Assembly: GCA_032055545.1 (NCBI GenBank)
Contig: DAMBQR010000005.1
Location: 1-64,000, forward strand
Reading direction: 5' to 3'
DNA length: 64,000 nt
Origin: Pseudescherichia sp032055545
GTDB taxonomy: Bacteria; Pseudomonadota; Gammaproteobacteria; Enterobacterales; Enterobacteriaceae
In this document: one piece after another, positions 26,278 through 34,927 of the stretch
How the letters are laid out: every line of letters starts with the position of its first letter
How positions within the stretch are numbered: the stretch's first letter is position 1
Position numbers and translations under genes: made by a program
Notes under the pieces: generated by a model
Seen by the model: the letters and a program-made list of their open reading frames with translations, nothing else
Database searches by the model: none
Told to the model about the DNA's origin: nothing

Positions 26278-27888
26278 CTACAGCTCCAGCATTCGCAACC
26301 AGCCTCGTGTCCGCGTCGCTGGCTGTGCTACCGCCCTTGCAATCGCTGCGCCGATCTCTGCGCAGGCGGTGATGCCCTGCACAAAGGGCTGGTCATGCAT
26401 CAGGTAGGGAATGGCGCCAAAAGCAATGCGCCCGCGAACGCTGGCAGGCTCCTGGAGCGTGTAGTCATCGCCCACCGCGGGGATCTCCTCCCCAGAGGCG
26501 GCGAGTTGCCTGCGCAGCGTCGGGAAGGGGAGATCTTCCGTCTTCAGTGGTTTTTGTCCACGCGCATCGATAAAGACATCATACCGGTATCGCTCGCCCT
26601 CAGCGAAAATGGTCGTCTGCTGCTCGCCGATCTCCATCTCATAGTTCGGACCGAGCGCGAGAACATTAAGGATCCCGGCTTCACGCAGGGCCAGCAGCCG
26701 ACGAATCGACTGGGAGGGCACGGCGGCATAGTTATCGATAAAGATGCGGGCGAGACCGGCATTGAACCGCTCGCTGTCCTGCTCGTTAAGCCAGGGGACG
26801 ATGGGCTGGATAGCCTCATGCAGCCGCAGGATAGTGTAGCGCCAGGGTACCGTGCGCCTGTCGCGTTTGTTGCGCTCAACCTCATCCAGGTTGGCCTCCG
26901 CCCAGCGGAACGGATCCTGCTTTTTCCGATCGGCAAACCAGGCCGCGAAAAAGCTATCGGCATCCAGCGTGCTGAGTGCGATCTGTTCGCTCCAGCGCGG
27001 ATCCGCCTGCGCCAGCTCTTTGACCATCAGCGCAAAGACGCGGTCGAGCAGCCCCTCCGGCCCGGCAGCGATCTCATTTTCAATCGCGCTCTCCGTCACG
27101 ACAGATAACGGCTCATAGGGGATGGGGCAGTAGAAGTCTGCCTCGGGCAGGATCCCCGAGCGGGACATAAGCACCATCTGCAAAGCCTTGCTGTCCTCTT
27201 CGAGGTGGAAGTGCAGGCGCTTATCCTCGGTCTCAAAGAAGGTGCCATGTTGAATAGCCACCGCCATCGCCGCATCGATGCCGCTCAGAGAGGTACCCAT
27301 AATGCCAACCCGACATGCCGGGATTTTTGCCTCCATTAACCCCGACCAGGGGCTGGGGAAATAGGTGCGGGTCGCACTGCTCTCTTCCGGCCAGACGTGC
27401 CCGGTGGCAACGACGGCAAGGTCAAACTCCGTGGCCGCTAACTTATCCTCTGTCCACAGACGAACACCCTCCGGCGTGGCCTCAATATCGCTCACCAGAC
27501 AGGATTCGTGCACCTCTACTTCAAAGCCGAGCTGTCTCGCCTGTACTACCAATGCCAGAAACTGGGCGCGGAAGTACTCGCCGAGCAGAATGCGCGGCAG
27601 AAACTGGCGGACGTGCAGCGATGACGCCTGTACGCCGTAGCGAGCCAGATGCTCTTCGCCCAGGCTGCGCAGCCAGTCGATATAAGTGGAGAAAATAGGC
27701 GGGATCTCAATGCTGGCGATATTAGCCAGCATCATTCTGGAGTTCTCTTCGCTGCTGTAGGGCATACCTACGCCAGCCTCGCTGGACTGCTCATAGATAG
27801 AAATGGAGAGCGGCGTGCTGTTTTTGAGCAGGGAGAAAAAGGTATAGATACCCGTTGGCCCTGCGCCGATGATTGCGATTTTTTTCAT
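26278..27888 (-). CDS. ydhS: FAD/NAD(P)-binding oxidoreductase, YdhS-like
   Basis: 536-residue flavoprotein closely resembling E. coli YdhS along its length. The N-terminal Rossmann fingerprint IIGAGPTGIY (residues 5-14) binds FAD, MGTSLSGIDAAMAV (about 193) is a second dinucleotide-binding motif, and VFIDARGQKPL lies near the C-terminus. Reaction and partner are unknown. Start ATG 27888 with GGTGA upstream; a 19-residue in-frame extension is unlikely. In K-12 the homologue is at another chromosomal place, so its position here, after a PTS operon, is a local arrangement. Confidence 0.88.
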   Translation of the reverse strand: MKKIAIIGAGPTGIYTFFSLLKNSTPLSISIYEQSSEAGVGMPYSSEENSRMMLANIASIEIPPIFSTYIDWLRSLGEEHLARYGVQASSLHVRQFLPRILLGEYFRAQFLALVVQARQLGFEVEVHESCLVSDIEATPEGVRLWTEDKLAATEFDLAVVATGHVWPEESSATRTYFPSPWSGLMEAKIPACRVGIMGTSLSGIDAAMAVAIQHGTFFETEDKRLHFHLEEDSKALQMVLMSRSGILPEADFYCPIPYEPLSVVTESAIENEIAAGPEGLLDRVFALMVKELAQADPRWSEQIALSTLDADSFFAAWFADRKKQDPFRWAEANLDEVERNKRDRRTVPWRYTILRLHEAIQPIVPWLNEQDSERFNAGLARIFIDNYAAVPSQSIRRLLALREAGILNVLALGPNYEMEIGEQQTTIFAEGERYRYDVFIDARGQKPLKTEDLPFPTLRRQLAASGEEIPAVGDDYTLQEPASVRGRIAFGAIPYLMHDQPFVQGITACAEIGAAIARAVAQPATRTRGWLRMLEL

Positions 27889-28008
27889 TTTTTGTTCACC
27901 CGTTATTATTTTTATACCGCCTGTCCGTAAGTCGGTCGGGGGCAATAAAACTAGTGTAGACCACGGGTTGTGAACGTGAGGCCGGAGTCATACCACTAAT
28001 AATCAGAA

Positions 28009-28029
28009 AGATTTTATTACATAAAATCT
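28009..28029. promoter_or_regulatory. Palindrome upstream of the T6SS cassette
   Basis: Perfect 9-bp inverted repeat AGATTTTAT/ATAAAATCT around TAC, 74 bases before the effector start in an AT-rich stretch. It could be a regulator operator or a short hairpin; no T tract makes it a terminator for either neighbour. Binding protein unknown. Confidence 0.4.
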
Positions 28030-28102
28030 GGCTGTTAATCTGGAGCGCCTAATAAAACACACGTACCTTAAACCATGTTTACTATAAGGTTATGGGTGAG
28101 TG

Positions 28103-28618
28103 ATGGCGCTACATGGAAAGTTTGTAATCAACGATGCGTACTATTCTCCGCTATCGTTTCCGGGTATAGGCACGTTTTTAGCGTTTTCTGGTGATGGTGC
28201 TTACCGTAACCGTGGGGCTTGTGGAATGAAGGCAACGGTAGGTCCAATCCCAGCTGGCAAATACTGGATTGTAGATCGTCCTGAAGGTGGACTCAGATCG
28301 CAAGTTAACGCAGGTGTTCGAGATGCCTATAACCATATAGTAAAAGACGCAACTTTCAGGCATAACGAATGGTTTGCCCTTTGGCGTAATGACTGGGGAA
28401 TCGACGATTACACTTGGATAGAAGGTGTTAAGCGCGGCAATTTCCGTTTGCATCCCGGTACCCTATCAGAAGGTTGTATCACTCTCCCACATGATTCAGA
28501 TTTTGCCCTGCTACGCAATGCGCTGTTAAGAACGCAACAGGTAAACGTACCATGCATGAGTAAACTAAAGACTTATGGCTCGATTGAGGTAATCGTTAAT
28601 GGCAAAACATGTCCTTAG
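28103..28618 (+). CDS. tlde1: Tlde1-like T6SS effector (DUF2778, L,D-transpeptidase-like)
   Basis: 171 residues, DUF2778 family. Tlde1 proteins are antibacterial type VI effectors that attack peptidoglycan precursors in the target periplasm using a YkuD-like active site. The catalytic pattern is visible as H117-P-G-T-L-S-E-G-C125. An N-terminal block GIGTFLAFSGDG and the GPIPAGKYWIVDRP segment are typical of the family. No signal peptide, as expected for a T6SS cargo. ATG 28103 is preferred over GTG one codon earlier. The next gene overlaps by 20 bases and hcp follows, so the cassette is effector-immunity-Hcp. The region is AT-rich, a sign of transfer. Confidence 0.85.
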   Translation: MALHGKFVINDAYYSPLSFPGIGTFLAFSGDGAYRNRGACGMKATVGPIPAGKYWIVDRPEGGLRSQVNAGVRDAYNHIVKDATFRHNEWFALWRNDWGIDDYTWIEGVKRGNFRLHPGTLSEGCITLPHDSDFALLRNALLRTQQVNVPCMSKLKTYGSIEVIVNGKTCP

Positions 28619-29123
28619 CTTCCTCATCAAGATAGTACTGTTTGCTGTGATTATGATGATCGTTGCAAAAACGATACATTATGATGCTCAGGTAAGTAGC
28701 TTCATAGCTAATCATTTTAGTTACGATGATGTTAATAATATCGGGAAATGGGTGTTAGGTGAGCCTGATCCTGAACCCTATGACTCAGTAAGCTTCTATA
28801 TCGTTTTTCTAAGTAATATCTTGATTAGCGTTGCAATTCTTAGCGTAGCTACTACCGCTTACACTGCTTTTGCCGACGCAGTGGGTCCTTTGGTACTGCT
28901 GAAAAAATTTTCTACCTCAACGTTACGACGGATTATAAAAATTTTCGCGTTCACCTTTATATTTTGGGCGCTCTTTCGTTTTCTACCATATCAATCACTC
29001 TTTCCCGATGGTGAAACGTATTCAGCTTTTACTTCCGCTGCGGTTATAGCATTTAATCTGGTTATGACGATTATTTGCTACTTTTTCATCCAAAAACAGG
29101 TTACAACCAAAAGGAGTCTGTAA
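28599..29123 (+). CDS. Candidate membrane immunity protein for the Tlde1-like effector
   Basis: 174 residues with four likely transmembrane helices (about 6-25, 63-85, 108-128, 142-164). Between helices one and two lies an acidic loop of about 35 residues. No named family recognised. Position is the argument: it overlaps the effector by 20 bases and is followed one base later by hcp, the usual slot of an immunity gene. A membrane location would suit protection of the periplasm, where the effector works. GAGGT lies eight bases before ATG. Confidence 0.65.
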   Translation: MAKHVLSFLIKIVLFAVIMMIVAKTIHYDAQVSSFIANHFSYDDVNNIGKWVLGEPDPEPYDSVSFYIVFLSNILISVAILSVATTAYTAFADAVGPLVLLKKFSTSTLRRIIKIFAFTFIFWALFRFLPYQSLFPDGETYSAFTSAAVIAFNLVMTIICYFFIQKQVTTKRSL

Positions 29124-29124
29124 T

Positions 29125-29610
29125 ATGCCCATTCCCGCTTATATGTGGCTTAAAGACGATAGCGGAGCAATTATAAAAGGCTCTGCCGATGTCAAAGATC
29201 GTGAAGGCAGTATTGAAATTATTGGCTTTAGCCATGGTCTGAACATTCCGGTAGACAGCCTCAATGGCAAGATTGCTGGTAAGCGTTCACACGCTCCAAT
29301 GATGATTGAAAAAGAGTTTGATAGTTCTAGCCCATATCTTTATAAAGCTGTTTCTACTGGGCAGACGCTAAAGTCAGCTGAAATTCGTTGGTATCGCATT
29401 AATTTTTCAGGATACGAAGAATGCTATTTTATTATGTTTATTGAAGGTGTGAAAATCACTGGAGTAAATCCAAGTATGCCCAACGTTAAAATGGGTAATA
29501 ATTCTCAAATCAATCATATAGAATCTGTTGCCTTAATGTATGATAAAATTACATGGCACTATGTTGATGGTAATGTGCAGTACAGCGATGACTGGAACGT
29601 AAGAGCGTAA
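29125..29610 (+). CDS. hcp: Type VI secretion tube protein Hcp
   Basis: 161-residue Hcp, the hexameric ring that stacks into the T6SS inner tube and can carry small effectors in its lumen. Typical features: start MPIPAYMWLKDDSGAIIKG, the SIEIIGFSHGL strand, and the HAPMMIEKEFDSSSPYL block. AAGGAG lies eight bases before the ATG, and it begins one base after the immunity stop, so all three genes are co-expressed. No T6SS structural or ATPase gene is in the window, so this is an orphan hcp depending on an apparatus encoded elsewhere. Confidence 0.93.
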   Translation: MPIPAYMWLKDDSGAIIKGSADVKDREGSIEIIGFSHGLNIPVDSLNGKIAGKRSHAPMMIEKEFDSSSPYLYKAVSTGQTLKSAEIRWYRINFSGYEECYFIMFIEGVKITGVNPSMPNVKMGNNSQINHIESVALMYDKITWHYVDGNVQYSDDWNVRA

Positions 29611-29618
29611 ATAATAGA

Positions 29619-29637
29619 AAGGGGCATTTGCCCCCTT
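29619..29637 (+). terminator. Possible terminator after hcp
   Basis: Short GC hairpin (AAGGGGC/GCCCCCTT, loop ATTT) nine bases after the hcp stop. No T tract follows, so termination would be weak. Confidence 0.45.
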
Positions 29638-29683
29638 AGATTACGCTAAAATGCAATAAGCACTTCCCGGCATCAAAGCGGAA

Positions 29684-30244
29684 TTAGAAGCGGTAACCAA
29701 CGCCGACGTTAAAGCCGTTGATAGAGCGGCTGCCGTCGATATCCACGTTAGTGCCTTCGTAGCCAACGTTAATCGCCAGCTGCTCGGTCGGGTTAAACTG
29801 CACGCCTGCGCCCCAGGCGAAATCGGTCGATTTCTCAGAGCTGCTTTCACGCCCGACGTAGTAATCGCCCGCGTTTACCCAGGTCGTATCGACATCTGCT
29901 TTGGTATGCGCCACGCCACCCAGCGCGTAGAGGGAAACATACTCGTTGATACGGTATGCCGGGCCAACCATCAGGGAGTAATATTTCACATCGATGCTGT
30001 TATGCACCGCATCGGAGGCCACGTAGTAATCCTGATCGTCATCACCGCTCATATAGGTAAAAGAGCCGAGCACGCTGAGCGGAGAGTCCAGCTCATAACG
30101 GTATTGCAGGTTTACGCCACGAATATCCTTAAAGCCTTCCACGTCGCTCTGCGCATAGCCAATAGAGAGTGTATTGCTCTCTGCCATTGCGGTGCCGCTC
30201 ATCAGGCTGGCTGCTACCAACATCCCCAGAGTAATTTTTTTCAT
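29684..30244 (-). CDS. Ail/OmpX-like outer-membrane protein
   Basis: 186-residue predicted eight-strand beta-barrel of the Ail/Lom/OmpX family. A signal peptide of about 21 residues (MKKITLGMLV...GTAMA) is followed by alternating strands with surface loops rich in Asp, Ser and Tyr (about 68-80 and 115-135), and the protein ends YRF with the terminal Phe. Members act in adhesion, serum resistance or are simply structural; the role here is not known. AGGAA precedes the ATG. Closest named relatives include Ail and phage Lom proteins, so it could be a phage-derived gene. Confidence 0.85.
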   Translation of the reverse strand: MKKITLGMLVAASLMSGTAMAESNTLSIGYAQSDVEGFKDIRGVNLQYRYELDSPLSVLGSFTYMSGDDDQDYYVASDAVHNSIDVKYYSLMVGPAYRINEYVSLYALGGVAHTKADVDTTWVNAGDYYVGRESSSEKSTDFAWGAGVQFNPTEQLAINVGYEGTNVDIDGSRSINGFNVGVGYRF

Positions 30245-30520
30245 TTTCCTGTTCCATTTGCCATCAATTAAGGTGGCAAAATTGTTGGTTTTTTTAGCAG
30301 GTTATAATAGAGGGAATAATCCTAAAGTATTGATAAGATGAGGAATCTATACCCCTTAATCTGGTAGTTGTGAAGGCGTTATCTTCGTGAGGCAGCTTTC
30401 ATCCTGGTAAAATTGCACTTAACTAAAATCGCTCAAAAAAACTACTGGATATTTGAACAGGGATTAGTATAATAATTACACAACCCAGTCGGGTGCTACA
30501 GTAAGTGAGTGGTGAAGCCT

Positions 30521-31231
30521 ATGATGATTCCATTTGAAAGCCTTAATTCTCTGGATCAATCGGCAACGATGAGTAGCCGTGAAATCGCTGCGTTGACAGG
30601 CATAACCCACGGTGAAGTAAAACGTATTGTGAAAAGCCTCGAAACGGCGCAGCGTTTATCTGAGCCGGTACGGGTGGCAATGTTTGAGCGGGATGGCGAG
30701 AGCTATCAAGAGTTTCTGCTGAACAAGCGTGACTCCCTGCTGGCCGTGGCGCGTCTGTCGCCGGGCTTTACCGCCGCTGTACTGGATCGCTGGCAGGAGC
30801 GAGAAAACAAGACCGCATTGCCCGATTTCACCAACCCGGCGGCGGCGGCCCGTGCCTGGGCCGAGCAGTATGAGCAGCGCCAGAGAGCCGAGCAGCAGCT
30901 GGCGCTCTCCGTACCCAAGGCAGAGTTTTTCGACCGCTTCGTTGAGGTGCAGGATTCGCTGGGTTTTCGCCAGCTCTGCAAGATGCTGAAGGTGAAAGAG
31001 CCGGAGTTCCGTCAGTTCCTGCTGGAGCGCAACATCATGTACCGCGTTAACGGCACGTTGACGCCGCAGCTGCATCATCAGCAGGCGGGTTACTTCACCA
31101 TGCGCTCCGGCGTGGGTGAAAACCAGCACACTTTCTCCCAGGCGCGTTTTACCGCCAAAGGGGTGAAGTGGGTGGCGGGCCTCTGGGCCGGGCATATCAC
31201 CACGCAGCCAAAGGGCGCGGCAGCGGCATAA
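30521..31231 (+). CDS. Phage-type antirepressor (Rha-like N-terminus, KilA-C domain)
   Basis: 236 residues. The N-terminal segment TMSSREIAALTGITHGEVKRIVKSLE resembles the DNA-binding part of Rha/ANT phage regulators, and the C-terminal 115 residues (AEFFDRFVEVQDSLGFRQLCKML ... LTPQLHHQQAGYFT) match the KilA-C/antirepressor domain. Such genes switch temperate phages, yet no other phage gene is nearby, so it is an orphan. Start ATG 30521 is preferred to GTG 30509 on ribosome-site spacing. Codon usage is GC-rich and backbone-like, suggesting long residence. Confidence 0.82.
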   Translation: MMIPFESLNSLDQSATMSSREIAALTGITHGEVKRIVKSLETAQRLSEPVRVAMFERDGESYQEFLLNKRDSLLAVARLSPGFTAAVLDRWQERENKTALPDFTNPAAAARAWAEQYEQRQRAEQQLALSVPKAEFFDRFVEVQDSLGFRQLCKMLKVKEPEFRQFLLERNIMYRVNGTLTPQLHHQQAGYFTMRSGVGENQHTFSQARFTAKGVKWVAGLWAGHITTQPKGAAAA

Positions 31232-31618
31232 GTCTGCGCTAGCCCTTTTAGCCCTTCGTCAGTACGCTGGCGGAGGGCTTTTTCTTTCCAGCCGCCCCCT
31301 CCTTGTATGCCTCTTCTCTGATCTATCCCTCAACGCTCTTCTCACGCTCTGCCAGCCTTGCCACTGCTCTTCAGGCAGATCTGTGGCATAACCCACTAAA
31401 AAGCGACAACGATTCCTAAAGGCAGGGCCATAACAATACGATAACCTGTCTGTGGCAGATGAAGAAAGTGGTTAACGTGCCTTATAATAACCGGCGGAAA
31501 ATGAGAATTTCATGCTTTAGCATTATTGTCATTATCGAAAATAACCGTCCTCGGCTAAAGGCAGGCCCAATGTTAAGTTACCCGATCCCGTTTAGCGGGG
31601 ACAACGTTAGTACTAATC
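31232..31618. other. Intergenic region before the PAS-GGDEF gene
   Basis: This 387-base stretch holds the terminator of the antirepressor gene at its left end and presumably the promoter of the diguanylate cyclase at its right end (an AT-rich segment around 31480-31540). No reading frame with a ribosome site and family resemblance was seen. Confidence 0.6.
31250..31285 (+). terminator. Terminator of the antirepressor gene
   Basis: Thirteen-base stem (31250-31262 with 31267-31279, containing G-U pairs) followed by TTTTTCTTT, 18 bases after the stop codon. Confidence 0.85.
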
Positions 31619-32941
31619 ATGAATGATAATAAAAAGCCATCTGACTCCAGCAGTGTTGATAAGCAGCATCTCATTGATCTACTTGATAACAACTCAGACT
31701 GGGTCTGGGAAGTTGATGCCCAGGGACGCTATACCTGGTCCTCTAAAGTGGTGACCAGCCTGCTGGGCGTCTCACCGGAAGAGGTGATTGGCTGTACTCC
31801 TTTTGACTTTATGCTGCCCGGTGAAGCCGAGCGCGTCGGGCGCGCTTTTGGCGAAATTGTTGCTAAGCGCATTCCCTTCTCCGGGCTGGTTAACCGCAAC
31901 CGCCGCGCCGACGGGCGGATCGTTGTACTCGAAACCAGCGGCGTTCCGCTGTTTGATGAGCAGGGTGAACTGCGTGGCTACCGGGGCATCGATCGCAATA
32001 TTTCGACGCTCGGCGAGCGCGTTATGCAGCTGGAGACCATCTATGACTCGACGCCTGTCGCACTCTGTATGATTGACCGTTCGGGGCGGCTGGTCATGTC
32101 TAACAAGGCGATGGCCCAGCTGATGGATAACGCCGCTAACGACCCTGCAGAGAGCCACATTGCTGAACAGATGCCCGGCTGCTGGCATCAGTTTCAGGCT
32201 GCTTTTGCCCTGGCCGATACCGGGGCGGAGATCCCCAGCCGGGAGATCGTGTGGCGCAAGAGCTGCTACGATACCCACTCCGTACCGGTGCATGATGCTT
32301 CTGGTAACGTGGTGGGGCTGTCGGTGACCTGGGTGGATATTACCGAGCGCCGCCGTGCGGAACAGAAGCTTGCCAGCGCCAATGCGATCCTGCAGCAGCA
32401 TGCCCAGCATGACCACCTCACCGGCCTGTTTAACCGTCGCTATATGGACGAGTGCCTCTCTAACGCGATCGCTAACGCCCTTGAGGAGCAGTTTCCGCTC
32501 TCGGTCTGTCTGGCCGATATCGATTACTTTAAGCGCTATAACGATACCTACGGCCACCAGGCGGGGGATGAGTGCCTGCGCATGGTCGCCGAGGCCCTGG
32601 TGGCGGCGCGTCGCCAGTCTGAAGACAACGTCAGCCGCTACGGGGGAGAGGAGTTTTTAGTGATCCTGCCGCGTACCGACAGCGCAGAAGCGCTGGCTAT
32701 GGCAGAGAGAATGCGTGAAAGCATCAACGCCTTACGCATTCCTCTCTCTGCCAGCCCAACCGGCTACCTGACCATCAGCATCGGCATCGCGACCCTCAGC
32801 GAGTGCAGCATGGTGACCGAAAGCCGGCCAATGCATCTTATCGCCAGCGGCGTGATCCATCAGGCCGATACCGCGCTCTATGCCGCAAAACGACGAGGGC
32901 GCAACGGTGTTGTGGCCGCAGCGGCGATGCAGCGGGCGTAA
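31619..32941 (+). CDS. PAS-PAS-GGDEF diguanylate cyclase
   Basis: 440 residues, soluble. A first PAS domain with PAC (about 15-132, SDWVWEVDAQGRYTWSS ... GYRGIDRNIS), a second PAS (about 140-248) and a GGDEF domain (about 265-435). The active-site motif is GGEEF (about 342-346), which is catalytically competent in this family. The residues in front read R-Q-S-E-D, so the canonical RxxD inhibitory site is not present in register. It should make c-di-GMP in response to a PAS-sensed signal. The ribosome site before ATG 31619 is poor, so initiation may be weak. Confidence 0.9.
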   Translation: MNDNKKPSDSSSVDKQHLIDLLDNNSDWVWEVDAQGRYTWSSKVVTSLLGVSPEEVIGCTPFDFMLPGEAERVGRAFGEIVAKRIPFSGLVNRNRRADGRIVVLETSGVPLFDEQGELRGYRGIDRNISTLGERVMQLETIYDSTPVALCMIDRSGRLVMSNKAMAQLMDNAANDPAESHIAEQMPGCWHQFQAAFALADTGAEIPSREIVWRKSCYDTHSVPVHDASGNVVGLSVTWVDITERRRAEQKLASANAILQQHAQHDHLTGLFNRRYMDECLSNAIANALEEQFPLSVCLADIDYFKRYNDTYGHQAGDECLRMVAEALVAARRQSEDNVSRYGGEEFLVILPRTDSAEALAMAERMRESINALRIPLSASPTGYLTISIGIATLSECSMVTESRPMHLIASGVIHQADTALYAAKRRGRNGVVAAAAMQRA

Positions 32942-32955
32942 ATGCGTTTCGCGAT

Positions 32956-33501
32956 TTAATGTTCAGGGCGGCTATCTGGCGTATAGCCCAGTTTAAAAAG
33001 CAGCGCAACGATGGCATATTTTACCGCCTGCGCCAACACCTCAGTGCACTCGCCCTCGAAGTGCTGAAGCGCTGAGTCCACCCTGGTACCCGGCAGCGCC
33101 CAGCCAAACCAGACGGAGCCAGCAGGGGTGCCGTCTTCGCCGCCGTCCGGGCCGCCGTAGCCGCTAACGGCAATGCCGATATCCTCACCTGATACTCTGA
33201 CCGCGCCCGTTGCCATCTCCTCCACCGTGGCTTTACTGACGGCGGTATGTTTAGCAAGTGTTTCCGGGTTCACATTTAGCAGCGTCATCTTCGCTTCATC
33301 CGTAAAGGTTATAAATCCGCTGCCGAAAAAAGAAGGTGTGTCCTTCGCTGCGCACAACGTCGAGCCGAGCAGCCCTCCGGTGCAGGACTCCGCCGTAGTC
33401 AGGCGTAGTTTTTTGCTTGTTAAAAGATCGCCCAGCTCATTTGCCAGAAAATCCAACGGTTTTTCCATGAATTGCTGGCAAAATTGTTGCTCTGTTGTCA
33501 T
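32956..33501 (-). CDS. CinA C-terminal domain amidase-like protein (YdeJ-like)
   Basis: 181-residue stand-alone CinA C-terminal domain, the fold of nicotinamide-mononucleotide deamidase PncC. Family blocks are TTAESCTGGLLGSTL (about 34-48), GFITFTDEAKMTLL and VSGYGGPDGGEDGTPAGSVWFGW. It resembles E. coli YdeJ, for which activity is unproven, more than PncC. AAGGAA lies ten bases before ATG. It is convergent with the cyclase gene, 14 bases apart. Confidence 0.85.
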   Translation of the reverse strand: MTTEQQFCQQFMEKPLDFLANELGDLLTSKKLRLTTAESCTGGLLGSTLCAAKDTPSFFGSGFITFTDEAKMTLLNVNPETLAKHTAVSKATVEEMATGAVRVSGEDIGIAVSGYGGPDGGEDGTPAGSVWFGWALPGTRVDSALQHFEGECTEVLAQAVKYAIVALLFKLGYTPDSRPEH

Positions 33502-33700
33502 TGTTGGCTATTCCTTCTGTGCATCTTGAATGGAACAAATATCCTTAAGTATTGCAGCAAAATGGCAGACCGGGTTTCAGGGCGAGAGAATACCGATTTT
33601 TCTGTAAGAAGAGTGCTGTAATGAGGGCACAGAGAGAGGCGTAAAGCCTTCACCGCAAGGTATACTGATTGCGTCACCTGTCGTAAAGGATCTGAACATT

Positions 33701-34927
33701 ATGATTTCTACTCTGATTTACCGGAGCCGCCTGAGCCCCGACTTTGATGCGTCAAAGTTAGGCGATCTGGTGTGCCTGGCGCAGAGCCGCAACGCAGCGT
33801 TGCAGATCTCCGGTATTTTACTTTTCGACGGGACCCATTTTCTTCAGGTGCTTGAAGGGCCGCTGGCAGATGTGAACAACCTGTATGCCAAAATCAATCG
33901 CGATCCGCGGCACGATAGCGTGGTCGAGCTGATGCGCGACTATGCCCCCAAGCGACACTTTGAAAATCCCGGCATGTCGCTGTTCGATCTCCGTTATGAC
34001 AGTCCACGATCGGTGCTGCGCTCGGTAATTATTGCCGGGGCGCTTAAGTTTAATCTCGCCTGTGACGGGCGGGTCTATAAGTTTATCAAATCATTCCTGC
34101 GCGGCAGCTGGCGTGAACAGTATCCCACCCGGAATGAGCCTGAACGCTGGGCGTTTGTGCCCGTCGAGCCGCCGTTGACGCAAACCCTGCCGTTCCTGTT
34201 TCCCGATCAGCCGTGCCAGTTCGCCATTCAGCCCATCGTAGAGCCGCTGCGTGGGCAGATCAGCTCTTTCGAGGCGCTGATCCGTAGCCCAAACGGCGGT
34301 TCGCCACAGGACTACTTTGCCTCTATCCCACCGGATAAAATTCACGAGGCCGACCTCCTGTCAAAGGAGTGGGCATTTGCGCTGGCAAAACAAATTGGCA
34401 TCGGCAGCCATAAGCTCTCCATTAACCTACTGCCGATGTCGCTGGTCAACATTCCTGGGGCGGTGGATATCCTGCTGGCGCAGATCACCCGGCACGGGTT
34501 GGTTCCTGAGCAGGTGATTGTTGAGGTGACCGAAGACGAGGTGATCTCCGGCTACGACGAGTTTACCATCGCGATTATGCAGCTGCGTTCGGCGGGCATT
34601 GGGTTGGCAATTGATGACTTCGGCGCAGGCTTTGCCGGACTGTCGCTGCTCACTAAGTTCCAGCCAGGGGAGCTAAAGATCGACCGCAGCATCGTAACCG
34701 ATATTCATCTGCATGGTCCAAAGCAGGCGATTGTTAACGCTATCGTCAAGTGCTGCGCCGAGCTGGAGATCAGCGTCGTGGCGGAAGGGGTGGAGCGGGT
34801 AGAAGAGTGGTGCTGGCTGGAGGCTGCCGGTATCAAATATTTCCAGGGCTACCTGTTTGCTAAACCGGCCCTCAACGGCGTTGCGCCGGTCTGCTGGCCA
34901 GTAAAGCAGCCCAGGCTTGAGCGTTAA
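33701..34927 (+). CDS. bluF: BLUF-EAL blue-light photoreceptor (BlrP1/BluF type)
   Basis: 408 residues. The N-terminal BLUF domain (1-95) binds FAD; the flavin-site Tyr (about 7, in STLIYRS) and Gln in LQISGILLF are present. The C-terminal EAL domain (about 155-400) has SSFEALIRS (about 190) and AIDDFGAGFAGLS (about 303), with the metal ligands that E. coli BluF has lost. It therefore resembles Klebsiella BlrP1, a light-activated c-di-GMP phosphodiesterase, more than the K-12 antirepressor. The 3' end overlaps eutC by four bases tail to tail. There is no bluR, ycgZ or ymgABC neighbour here. Confidence 0.9.
   Translation: MISTLIYRSRLSPDFDASKLGDLVCLAQSRNAALQISGILLFDGTHFLQVLEGPLADVNNLYAKINRDPRHDSVVELMRDYAPKRHFENPGMSLFDLRYDSPRSVLRSVIIAGALKFNLACDGRVYKFIKSFLRGSWREQYPTRNEPERWAFVPVEPPLTQTLPFLFPDQPCQFAIQPIVEPLRGQISSFEALIRSPNGGSPQDYFASIPPDKIHEADLLSKEWAFALAKQIGIGSHKLSINLLPMSLVNIPGAVDILLAQITRHGLVPEQVIVEVTEDEVISGYDEFTIAIMQLRSAGIGLAIDDFGAGFAGLSLLTKFQPGELKIDRSIVTDIHLHGPKQAIVNAIVKCCAELEISVVAEGVERVEEWCWLEAAGIKYFQGYLFAKPALNGVAPVCWPVKQPRLER

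Noticed and set aside
28103..29610. A complete T6SS locus
   Set aside because: Only hcp, an effector and an immunity candidate are present; no sheath, baseplate, membrane-complex or ClpV gene was seen.
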